Part shown: piece by piece, positions 1-9,483 of the stretch
Layout of the letters: each line of letters begins with the position of its first letter
How positions within the stretch are numbered: position 1 is the first letter of the stretch
Origin: Nannochloropsis oceanica
Lineage: Eukaryota > Sar > Eustigmatophyceae > Eustigmatales > Monodopsidaceae
Assembly: GCA_004519485.1 (NCBI GenBank)
Contig: CP038121.1
Coordinates: 1-64,000 of the forward strand
Direction of reading: 5' to 3'
DNA: 64,000 nt
Translations under genes and position numbers: made by a program
Notes under the pieces: model-generated
What the model was told of the DNA's origin: nothing
The model's input: the letters and a program-made list of their open reading frames with translations, nothing else
Databases searched by the model: none

Positions 1-357
1 TAACCCTAACCCTAATCCATAACCCGAACCCTAACCCTAACCCTAACCCGAACCCTAACCCTAACCCTAACCCTAACCCTAACCCTAACCCTAACCTAAC
101 CCTAACCCTAACCCTAACCCTAACCCTAACCCTAACCCTACCCTAACCCTAACCCTAACCCTAACCCTAACCCTAACCCTAACCCTAACCCTAACCCTAA
201 CCCTAACCCTAACCCTAACCCTAACCCTAACCCTAACCCTAACCCTAACCCTAACCCTAACCCTAACCCTAACCCTAACCCTAACCCTAACCCTAACCCT
301 AACCCTAACCCTAACCCTAACCCTAACCCTAACCCTAACCCTAACCCTACCCCTAAC
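1..357. repeat. Telomeric repeat tract (CCCTAA)n
   Basis: Near-perfect tandem CCCTAA repeats, about 58 units, run from the first base to about 357. This is the C-rich strand read 5' to 3', so the chromosome end lies to the left. A few variant units (CCATAA, CCCGAA) cluster in the first 60 bases, with single-base losses near 95, 140 and 348. The tract joins the subtelomeric repeat directly. Open frames through it (alternating Val-Arg) are repeat artefacts. Confidence 0.97.
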
Positions 358-365
358 CGAAGATG

Positions 366-1957
366 TGGGGACGGGACTGAACAAAAATGTCGAAAGGAGG
401 GCTCTTAAAATGTTTCGACCGTGGTGCGTTCCTTCTTTCTCTCTTTTGATTCTCTGGTCATTTCTTTAATCTCTGCCGCACTACTGCTGCCAGCTACTCA
501 TCCAACTTATCAAGATCCGCCGCTTGTCATGAGGGGCTCGTGCAGACTTGGTGGGGACGAGGGGAGGCCTAAAATGAGAGCAGGCAGGGAGTCAAGGAAC
601 GATAGCAAATACTTTGAAACCCGGAGGAAAGCCACCAGAGGGGCGTGCTTTAGATGACAAAATGTTGTTGGTAATGCCTCAGTTTTTTATGGACCCGGGG
701 CTGTGGACCCAGCAGCCAGCCTTGGCTGCTTGTCTCCCTTGCCCTCTTCTGTTGAGCGGCCTTACAGTCAATACCACCAACGCTACAGCCACCCGTGTAG
801 GTTTGTCGCATCGCTCTCGTCCTTGTGCAGGGGACTGTGTCAGTGTCTGGTATCGTAGTGGTGGATGTGGGTTTTGCCTTTCTCCTTCTTTGCTACGTGC
901 ACATCATCGTGCATGGCAATCCTCCTCCCTCTTTTGGTCTTGCCCGTTGGCACACTAGGCAGTGCGCACCCGCGCCGCCACCATTTTGTGGTGTAGCACG
1001 CATTTTGTGAAGACGTCTATCTGGTACCCGAGCTGGTGTGGTTCGGAATAGCTTTGTTGTACGCTTGGAAACCGACCTCAAACACTCACTTGCCCTCCCT
1101 CCCTCCCACACACAACAACCTGCACTGCTGCTTGCTTTGCTGCTCGCTGCCACCATCAGCCACGACCACCAGAGGGACAGCATGCTTAGCAGCCTGGCTA
1201 CGAAGGCAGGAGCCATGGCGAGGAGACGCGGCGCGCTTTTCGGCACAGGTAAGGTGGCTTGTGTAGATGCACCTTGGGGAGGAGGGTTTGTTGGTGGCCG
1301 TGGGGAGGGACGTTCGGTGCACGCGACTGCCTCCTGCCCGCGGTATGTAGATCCATTTTCGTCGGCCTACCTGCCCTGTATGCGTTTCAATCTTTGCTGT
1401 GTGGACAAGAGGCCGCGCAAGGTGTTGACGCACAAGCACATCCATACACGCCAACAGGGAAGGGACGCGGGCTGCGGGGGGCGTTCCTCTCGACACTTCA
1501 AACGGGGACGGGGACAGACAGTAGGGGGGGGTCCGCGAAGGAGTACGCGGTAGGACTCCAGATCGTTGGTGGGGTGCTAGGGGTCGCTAGCTTTACCGCC
1601 GTGGCCGTCCATCGTCTCGACCAGCGGGAGATCAAGCGTGTGGAGGGCGAGCGAGCGGTGGAGCTGAAATTGGCAGCGGCGGAGATCAAGCGTGTGGAGG
1701 GTGAGCGAAGGTTGTCCGAGGAGCGTCTGAGGGCGGAGGTGGACCGATATAAATACGATCTACAACTTAGGTTCACCCAAGACTTCAAACCGTATCAAGC
1801 CGCAAAGGAGGAGGCAAACAAAGAGAGAGGAGGATCAAGAGGGCGGCAAAAGGAAGAGGAGACGGAGTAGTTTTTCAAACTTAAGAGTGTAGCTGTACAA
1901 AAATATGTAAAAGACACACCAAAGACATGTACAGTGGCCGGGGATATAAGGAAGAGG
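366..1957 (+). repeat. Subtelomeric tandem unit 1 (1592 bp)
   Basis: The segment beginning tggggacgggactgaac at 366 recurs at 1958 and again at 3571, so the first period is 1592 bp. The two full units are almost identical, with only scattered substitutions and one 21-bp length difference, which implies recent duplication or gene conversion. The unit holds about 800 bp of non-coding sequence, a two-exon gene (1182-1870) and a short 3' tail. Similarity to the later units can be followed back to about 359, immediately next to the telomere repeats. Confidence 0.93.
1182..1870 (+). CDS. Subtelomeric membrane/coiled-coil protein, copy 1 (159 aa, 2 exons)
   Basis: Model: exon 1 1182-1248, intron 1249-1457 (gtaagg...ccaacag), exon 2 1458-1870; the phases agree. 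The first ~40 residues start MLSSLATKAGAMARRRGALF and hold no Asp or Glu but many Arg, Ser and Leu, as in a mitochondrial targeting peptide (inference). One hydrophobic span follows (around YAVGLQIVGGVLGVASFTAV). Then comes a charged coiled coil with repeated EIKRVEGER blocks and a Lys/Glu-rich tail. I do not recognise the family. The same splice sites and frame occur in copy 2, and exon 2 is conserved at protein level in a diverged copy at the right edge of the window, which argues that this is a real gene. A possible role in the mitochondrial inner membrane is a guess only. Confidence 0.68.
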
Positions 1958-3570
1958 TGGGGACGGGACTGAACAAAAATGTCGAAAGGAGGGCTCTTAA
2001 AATGTTTCGACCGTGGTGCGTTCCTTCTTTCTCTCTTTTGATTCTCTGGTCATTTCTTTAATCTCTGCCGCACTACTGCTGCCAGCTACTCATCCAACTT
2101 ATCAAGATCCGCCGCTTGTCATGAGGGGCTCGTGCAGACTTGGTGGGGACGAGGGGAGGCCTAAAATGAGAGCAGGCAGGGAGTCAAGGAACGATAGCAA
2201 ATACTTTGAAACCCGGAGGAAAGCCACCAGAGGGGCGTGCTTTAGATGACAAAATGTTGTTGGTAATGCCTCAGTTTTTTATGGACCCGGGGCTGTGGAC
2301 CCAGCAGCCAGCCTTGGCTGCTTGTCTCCCTTGCCCTCTTCTGTTGAGCGGCCTTACAGTCAATACCACCAACGCTACAGCCACCCGTGTAGGTTTGTCG
2401 CATCGCTCTCGTCCTTGTGCAGGGGACTGTGTCAGTGTCTGGTATCGTAGTGGTGGATGTGGGTTTTGCCTTTCTCCTTCTTTGCTACGTGCACATCATC
2501 GTGCACGGCAATCCTCCTCCCTCTTTTGGTCTTGCCCGTTGGCACACTAGGCAGTGCGCACCCGCGCCGCCACCATTTTGTGGTGTAGCACGCATTTTGC
2601 GAAGACGTCTATCTGGTACCCGAGCTGGTGTGGTTCGGAATAGCTTTGTTGTACGCTTGGAAACCGACCTCAAACACTCACTTGCCCTCCCTCCCTCCCA
2701 CACACAACAACCTGCACTGCTGCTTGCTTTGCTGCTCGCTGCCACCATCAGCCACGACCACCAGAGGGACAGCATGCTTAGCAGCCTGGCTACGAAGGCA
2801 GGAGCCATGGCGAGGAGACGCGGCGCGCTTTTCGGCACAGGTAAGGTGGCTTGTGTAGATGCACCTTGGGGAGGAGGGTTTGTTGGTGGCCGTGGGGAGG
2901 GACGTTCGGTGCACGCGACTGCCTCCTGCCCGCGGTATGTAGATCCATTTTCGTCGGCCTACCTGCCCTGTATGCGTTTCAATCTTTGCTGTGTGGACAA
3001 GAGGCCGCGCAAGGTGTTGACGCACAAGCACATCCATACACGCCAACAGGGAAGGGACGCGGGCTGCGGGGGGCGTTCCTCTCGACACTTCAAACGGGGA
3101 CGGGGACAGACAGTAGGGGGGGGTCCGCGAAGGAGTACGCGGTAGGCCTCCAGATCGTTGGTGGGGTACTAGGGGTCGCTAGCTTTACCGCCGTGGCCGT
3201 CCATCGTCTCGACCAGGGGGAGATCGAGCGTGTAAAAGGGGAGATCAAGCGTGTGGAGGGCGAGCGAGCGGCGGAGCTTAAATTGGCAGCGGCGGAGATC
3301 AAGCGTGTGGAGGGCGAGCGAAGGTTGTCCGAGGAGCGTCTGAGGGCGGAGGTGGACCGATATAAATACGACCTACAACTTAGGTTCACCCAAGACTTCA
3401 AACCGTATCAAGCCGCAAAGGAGGAGGCAAACAAAGAGAGAGGAGGATCAAGAGGGCGGCAAAAGGAAGAGAAGACGGAGTAGTTTTTCAAACTTAAGAG
3501 TGTAGCTGTACAAAAATATGTAAAAGACACACCAAAGACATGTACAGTGGCCGGGGATATAAGGAAGAGG
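1958..3570 (+). repeat. Subtelomeric tandem unit 2 (1613 bp)
   Basis: Second direct copy of the subtelomeric unit. It is 21 bp longer than unit 1 because of an in-frame insertion in the coiled-coil part of its gene, near 3226-3246. Substitutions against unit 1 are few, and several lie in the gene's second exon. Confidence 0.93.
2774..3483 (+). CDS. Subtelomeric membrane/coiled-coil protein, copy 2 (166 aa, 2 exons)
   Basis: Model: exon 1 2774-2840, intron 2841-3049, exon 2 3050-3483, with the same borders as copy 1. The protein is seven residues longer because of a 21-bp insertion that adds one more GEIERVK-like heptad between the membrane span and the first EIKRVEGER block. The tail reads ...KEEKTE instead of ...KEEETE. 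A length change of exactly one heptad keeps the coiled-coil register, consistent with selection on the protein. No family is recognised. Confidence 0.68.
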
Positions 3571-3683
3571 TGGGGACGGGACTGAACAAAAATGTCGAAA
3601 GGAGGGCTCTTAAAATGTTTCGACCGTGGTGCGTTCCTTCTTTCTCTCTTTTGATTCTCTGGTCATTTCTTTAATCTCTGCCA
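3571..3683 (+). repeat. Truncated third subtelomeric unit
   Basis: The first ~113 bases of the repeat unit appear a third time, then similarity stops abruptly after ...ctttaatctctgcc and unrelated sequence follows. This is the inner breakpoint of the tandem array. Confidence 0.88.
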
Positions 3684-4353
3684 CAATCATCTCTTCCGTA
3701 TTAGGAGTAGTGGGGAAGGAATGGGTCGGGGGGCTTGACACCCACCTTTCATTTTCCCATACCGCCATGCCCTCCACTTGGCTGCTATTGTGGCTTCTGC
3801 AGCGATTGCTTTGGCGTCCCGCGTTGGTGCGGCCAGTCTCTTGGCCTCCATCCCTGCCTTCTCTCCTACCCCCTGCGCGGCCAGCCCTACTCCATGAAGG
3901 AAAAGGAGCGGGGGAGGGCCGCCCGGGTATACCGTAGGCGCGCAGGGAAAGGTTTTCTCCCATCCCCACCATTGGAAAGCCAATCGACACTCTCACACAA
4001 ATCACGAGGAAGGGTTGGAGGAAGGAAGGGAGGGGGATGAAGAATAATGGCAGGAAGCCGAGAAGGCACATGGCCAGGGCTTTGCAGACCATATAGTAAA
4101 GCCATTTGATTACTTTACTCTTCCCTTTTCTAGCTCGTCCTCCTCCTCTTCTTATTCCCCGTCCTCTTTTCCTCCTCTCTCCTCCCCCTTTTTTTTCCTT
4201 CTTCTTCTTCTTCTTCTTCTTCTTCTTCTTCCATGCCACGTTGGGTCTAACCCTTCTGACCCTTCCGTCAACACTCCTTCTCGTCCTACCTCATCCCTTA
4301 ATCCATCTAACCCGTGCATCTCAAATGGCACGCGGCAACAGGACCAAGGGACC

Positions 4354-4406
4354 GGAAGCACACGCACCTCCGAGCTTTCTTAGGGGGAGGAGGTGCGTGT
4401 GCTTCC
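4354..4406. repeat. Perfect 18-bp inverted repeat with 17-nt loop
   Basis: Arm 4354-4371 reads GGAAGCACACGCACCTCC and arm 4389-4406 is its exact reverse complement, with a 17-base loop between. An RNA from either strand would fold into a strong, perfect stem. No gene overlaps it. It could be a small structured RNA, a transcription or processing signal, or a scar of a mobile element. Confidence 0.75.
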
Positions 4407-5027
4407 ACCACTCGGACTACGATTATCTCCTCCCCTCCGTCCTCGGTTCCTACCTCGGGCCCGTCATCCATCATCGAAGGAAATTTTAATCTGCCTCCCT
4501 CCCTCACCTTCTCCCCCCACGCAGAGAGCAAGGCGGCGGTTGGCAGGTCCTAGGGGATTAGATCCGGCACCCATGCCCTCCCCTGCCTGTCCACGTTAAC
4601 GTCCACGCACACATCCACACTCTCCTCCAATGCCTCGCCCTTCCGCCCCCTCTTCCTCCTTCCTGCCCTCCTCCTCAGCCAGTGGTGGTAAGGGAGCAGA
4701 GAGACGGGGCGTGATATGACAAAGAAAAATGGTTTGGAGGAGGGTTCGGAGGCGCGGGACCTCGTCGGGGAGGAATGGATAAAAGGCGGAGGTCTCCCGC
4801 TGACTGACTGGCGCAAAGGGAGGAGCGGCAAATGAAGCAGCGGAAGTGCATGAACGGGTAATAGAAGGCCCATTTATGGAGGGTCAAGACGGGCAGGAGG
4901 GCGGGAGGGAGTGCCGGGGATGCTGGGACCGCTTGTTGCTGAGACTGCGATGGTGGTGTGAGATAGAGGAAATGACGATATACGAAGGATAAAGGGGACG
5001 TCCAAACAACCACAAGAGCCCCCCCCC

Positions 5028-5094
5028 CTCTCTCTCCCTTTCTCCCTCTCTCTCTCTGTCTTTCTTTCTCTCTCTTTCCATCTCTCTCTCTCTT

Positions 5095-5133
<39 letters not shown>

Positions 5134-5160
5134 ATCTTTCTCTTTCTTCTTCTCTCTTTC
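5028..5160. repeat. CT-rich microsatellite
   Basis: About 130 bases of almost pure C and T, mostly (CT)n with TTT interruptions, following a run of C. It is a simple-sequence tract in non-coding DNA. Confidence 0.85.
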
Positions 5161-5785
5161 AGAGAATGGGGATGGGCAAGTTGCTTCGCCACTTCATCAC
5201 ACTTTATATCGATCTATTTTTATTTATTCTACCGTCAAATTCATTCACCCTGCCCACCCACACAAACATTACCACTAGCATGGTACCAAGCTGACCACGA
5301 TTTTTGTCGCATTTTCTTGCTTTCATCTTGCGGATTTGTTTGACCCTCGTCATCCGGACCTGTCCAAAGCCCTGGTACCTATCGGGAGGAGGGCCTAGTT
5401 TGATGGGGGAAGTTAATTAGGTAGAGGCTTGACCCTCCCTCTCTCCCTCCCCAACTTCCCATCCAAGACAAGATCCCTTTCTCCCACCTTCGCCCCCCCC
5501 CATAAAGATAAGCGCGGAGGACCTTGTTCAAGGTTTCCCCCATCTCAAAGATAGGATACCATATTCAGTGATGGGTAGACCCCCCCCTACCACACATTGG
5601 CTTCGAAAGAAAATCCAGGTTACAGCACTGGTGGAGTAGACTCACAAAAAGGCAAGCTCTTTACATAATAAAATTAGTGAATATTAAGCTTTCATCTTCA
5701 AAATTACTTCATGCTTCTTTTACTTTTCTCCTCCCGTCGACAGACCTTAGTCGTCTTCGTCGTGGTCGTTGCCACTTTCGATCTC

Positions 5786-8733
5786 CTACTCTTCGTCATC
5801 TTCCTCGCTATCACTCTCTTCCTCCCCACTACTACTGCTTTCTTCGGCATCGAGGTTCCGCACCCATTTAACAAACTTTTGCGTCCGTGCTTCGTAAAAC
5901 AAGGCGGCCGCCTTTTTATTCATGTCGCTGCTGCTGCTGCTGCAGGCATCCGCCCAGGCCACGGCTGTGGCAGGGGAGAGCACATCCTCATTCACGAAAG
6001 TCAACAGCACCAGCCCAAAAATGTCGTAGAGAACCCGCGAAGATGTCCTCCTTCCATTCTGAACTCCGTTCCCTACTTCCTCCTCTCGCAAGGCATACGC
6101 CTGCGTGGCCTCCAACAGCGCTTCCTCAACCTCAGGCTCTTGGTTAACGGCCCGCAAAAGCGACTCCCAGTGATTGAGCTGGGCCTTAATATTGGTTATG
6201 GCAGCCTGCTCTGACAGTAGGTCGGGTGCCGCTGGGACTCCTCCTGCTCCTGTCTCTGCTCCCACGTTTCCATCCACGCTTCCACTCCGACTACGACTGC
6301 GAAGTCGCACCCCTTCTACACCACCAATCCTCCGTGGCGGCGACGCAGCCTCTTCCGCTTGGCGGCGCATCCCGTCCGGGTCCAACGCCAGGTCGAGGAG
6401 CGCGGGGGCGACAGCGCGCATGACTGCTGCGAAGGAACGGTTCTGCGCGAACTTGAAGGACTTGACCTCTAGCAGCAAGTTCGAGACGGCGTGCCGCGAC
6501 AAATAGCCCGAAATTATCAAATCCCGCACTACGTGTGTAAATTCGTCGTCCGTAGTTCTATTGGCTAGTCCATTGCCGCCACCCATGGCCCCGAGGTCGT
6601 GCACGCCGCTTCCTATCCCTCCTACTCCCCCCACTCCCCTACGGCCAATCCCAAAGCTCTCCGTGCCGGCACCATTATAAGCCGAGGACATGTCCATGAA
6701 TCCCCCTCCCAATCCCCCTCCTCCTATTCCGCCCATGTCCCCGTCTTCTTCCAACAAAAACTCCTCCTCCTCTTTCTCCTCCTCGTCGAGCATCTCCCAA
6801 CGCCGCCGCCGGCCCTCATCCTCCTCCGCGGCCCCGATGCTTTGGACCCTCAAGTCCGCCTCAGAAATGCATTCCCCATCGAACAAGGGCACCCACCGGC
6901 GGCCCTTGCCGTCCACACCTACCACTGTCGGATCCGTCAGCATCTCCCCATCTCCTGCTGCTGAGCCTGCTTGCGCGGAGATGTCCCTGCTCGTTTCCTC
7001 CTCTCCTCCCCCCACACTACTGCCCCTCCGCTTGGGCGGCGAGGCCACGCTTGTCCCGCCGCCCAAGAACTCGTCCTCCCCCCATGTGCTGGATGCCGTG
7101 GCCGTCAGGCGAGAGTAGGGCGGTAGCACCACGCCCCTGCCCACTACCACCCCAAAGGAAAGAAGCGAGCCCTTCCCAACCACCGCGCCCGCCATGACTT
7201 TCACACCGTCGCTGAGGATGCTGCTCTCCACCACAGCCCCGTCCTCCACCACCACGTCGTGCCAGAGGTGAGAGTCGGTGATGCGCACGTTCGCACCCAC
7301 CTTCACTTGTCGCCCCAGCACGCTGCGGCCCAGCACTGAACCCGCGCCTATGCTGGTGCCCTGTCCGAGCATGACTGTCTTGCTGACCGTGGCGAAGCGC
7401 GAGACGTGCACGCCCTTGCTGGCAGCCCTATTGCCATCTTCGTACGCCTCAGCCTCGTTCGTTTCTTCCCGGTAAAGCCAGCGCTTGTGGTAGCGGTAGG
7501 AGGTCAGCTCCCCGGCGAGGATGTTGTTCGTCTCGGGCACGCTCGGGTACAGCCACCGGTGCAGCAGGTCCTGAGCCACGGCATGGTACACGTGCGGGTC
7601 GTGCACGCGCGCCGCGTACTCGCTGGGCAGCGTGACGTGCGCGAAGAGACGGTTGCCCATCTCCCGGTTCTGGACCTCCTGGTGCAGGTAGCGTGCCATA
7701 TCCTGGTAGTCCCAATTGTCGGAAAAGGCCACCAGCACCTCGGGCGAGCACACGTAGATATGGCAGTCCATAAGGTCGTTGCGCAGCACCATCTCCGGGT
7801 GGCCCTCTTCCTTGAATAAATCAAGCCCCACGCCCACTCCACCCTCAGTACCCTCGTCGTCTTCGTACAGCACCAGCTGCGCCGTGGCCGCGTCCAACCC
7901 CACCACCAGGTCTTCGCGGCGCGCGTGCACGGACGCCTCATAGCCAACCTTGGCCATCACCACAGTGCAAATCGACAACGAATTTTCGGCCTTCCGCCGT
8001 TTGTGTGCCGCAACCACCGCTGCTAAATTCACTGTGGAGACCACGTCGCCGCTGATGAGCACAAACGGGTTGGTGCGGATAAGGCCAAGACTGTCCATTT
8101 CCCGCAAGGCGTCCCCCGCCCCCATGCATTTGGCAGACGAGATGCAGCGCAGCACCACCGAGGAAGGCCACTTGGACCGGGCCATGTACTGTTGTACATC
8201 CTCCTTTCTGTTCACGCAGAAGATGAAGACCTCCTTTAAGAGTAGTGAGAAAGAGAATGAGTGGGAAGGGAGGATGGAATGAGCTTCGAGAGGCCAAAAG
8301 AGAAAAACGGGACAGACGCTATATACGCACAATACGCAACCACGGACCATCCCACGCTCGACGGTGGCAGCCATCCATTGCCTCCCGTCTGCTCTTCGTC
8401 CGTCCCTAACTCCCGCTTCACACTTCCCAATAACCCACCTGCACGCCTGCCGCCACCAAGAACTCCATGACGTAGTCCAACATGGGCACATTTAGAAGGG
8501 GAAGAAGGACCTTGGGTTTATCTAACGAGCAAGGCCGGAAAGTGCCGGTAAAGGAGTCTATCGTGGACGGGGTGTGTGGTCAGGACGAGGGTTATAGCGG
8601 AAGACTTGTGTGAAAGCACGGGGGAGGGCTGGCTCTCTCGAGGGTCAACATAGTTCTCACCTGCCAGCACAATGGCCTGAAGCCAGTCTTCCTCCTTTTG
8701 CACATCCCCACTGCCGCTGCTGCCGCCCTTCAT
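5786..8733 (-). CDS. EIF2B5: Translation initiation factor eIF2B, epsilon subunit (879 aa, 3 exons)
   Basis: Catalytic subunit of the guanine-nucleotide exchange factor for eIF2 in the cytosol. Model (minus strand): exon 1 8661-8733, exon 2 8439-8557, exon 3 5786-8233, all in phase. The N-terminus has the family's pyrophosphorylase-like fold: LQAIVLA, then [20 protein letters not shown], then LISGDVVS. Hexapeptide left-handed beta-helix repeats (about residues 344-443) follow, for example [15 protein letters not shown]. After a Gly/Glu/Arg-rich linker comes the W2 (HEAT-like) domain (about 620-850), with its aromatic/acidic end ([15 protein letters not shown]) and an acidic Ser/Glu tail. It is longer than typical homologues (roughly 700 aa) because of the linker. 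The ATG at 8733 is the first in frame and sits just before the conserved start. It is transcribed away from SMG1 from a shared ~0.4-kb region. Confidence 0.94.
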
Positions 8734-9138
8734 GGTGCCCGCTGAGGTATGTATGTGTGTTTTTGTGGCTTGTGAAATCGGATTTTTGCGGATTCTTCAC
8801 TTTAGACTCGCCTCCGGCGTGCTATAGCGCAATAGCGGTGATGCTATTATAACTTACTCTTCACTCACGCGCTACACAGTCACCACAGACACAGATCGCA
8901 GGCATCATTATCGTCGCAGAAAAATGACGCCTCCGTTGACTTTCAGTGGTATCCCTCCTACACCTCAGCCGTCCTTCATCTCCTTGCCCACCGCGCGAGT
9001 GGCGGTCGCCTTCCCTGGCCTCTGTAGCTACGCCGAGTGCTCCTAACCACTATGTTGGGATCCCGGGCGCGTCGGCGCTAGCTTCTAGCGTTCATCAAGT
9101 CGAGACGCGGAAAGGTAGAAAAGAAAACAGCCATCACC
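8734..9138. promoter_or_regulatory. Shared divergent promoter region, eIF2B epsilon / SMG1
   Basis: These 405 bases separate two start codons pointing in opposite directions, so both promoters must lie here or overlap the 5' ends. I see no clear TATA box. There is an AT-richer stretch near 8825-8870 (ctatagcgcaatagcggtgatgctattataac). The link is positional only. Confidence 0.55.
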
Positions 9139-9435
9139 ATGTCTGAGTCCTCGCCCCCGCGCCGACCCCGTGCGGACGGTGCTGCGCCTTCATCTTCTAT
9201 TAGCAGACAGCAGCTACTTTACGACCCTTCATCGGGGGGGCTCGTTGCGCCTGTCTCGGCTACCCACCATCTCTCCTCGCTTGACAGCCGTACGAGCATT
9301 CGTCGCCGGGAACGATGGGCAGAAGGATCAACAGGAGCCTTACGGCGACCAACCTCCCTCTCCTCCTCTTCACCTTTCCTCCCAGTGCGACGCTCGTCCT
9401 CATCCTTGTCCTCATCACGACAGCAGCAGCAACAA

Positions 9436-9483
<48 letters not shown>

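Larger units (their letters stand above)
3684..5785. other. Gene-poor spacer between subtelomere and first single-copy gene
   Basis: About 2.1 kb with no gene I can support. It contains a (TTC)n tract near 4197-4232, a perfect hairpin (4354-4406), a CT microsatellite (about 5028-5160) and several C homopolymers. Open frames here are short or low-complexity (poly-Lys, Arg-Glu, Ser-Pro) and have no recognisable domain. Confidence 0.6.

Noticed and set aside
91-384. Open frame of alternating Val-Arg on the minus strand
   Set aside because: Translation of telomere hexamers, not a gene.
893-1496. Minus-strand and alternative plus-strand frames inside the subtelomeric units
   Set aside because: They overlap the spliced gene and are not kept in the diverged copy at the right edge, unlike the chosen frame.
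3610-4239. Minus-strand 209-codon frame with a poly-Lys start
   Set aside because: Built from a TTC repeat and subtelomeric sequence, with no domain and no splice support.
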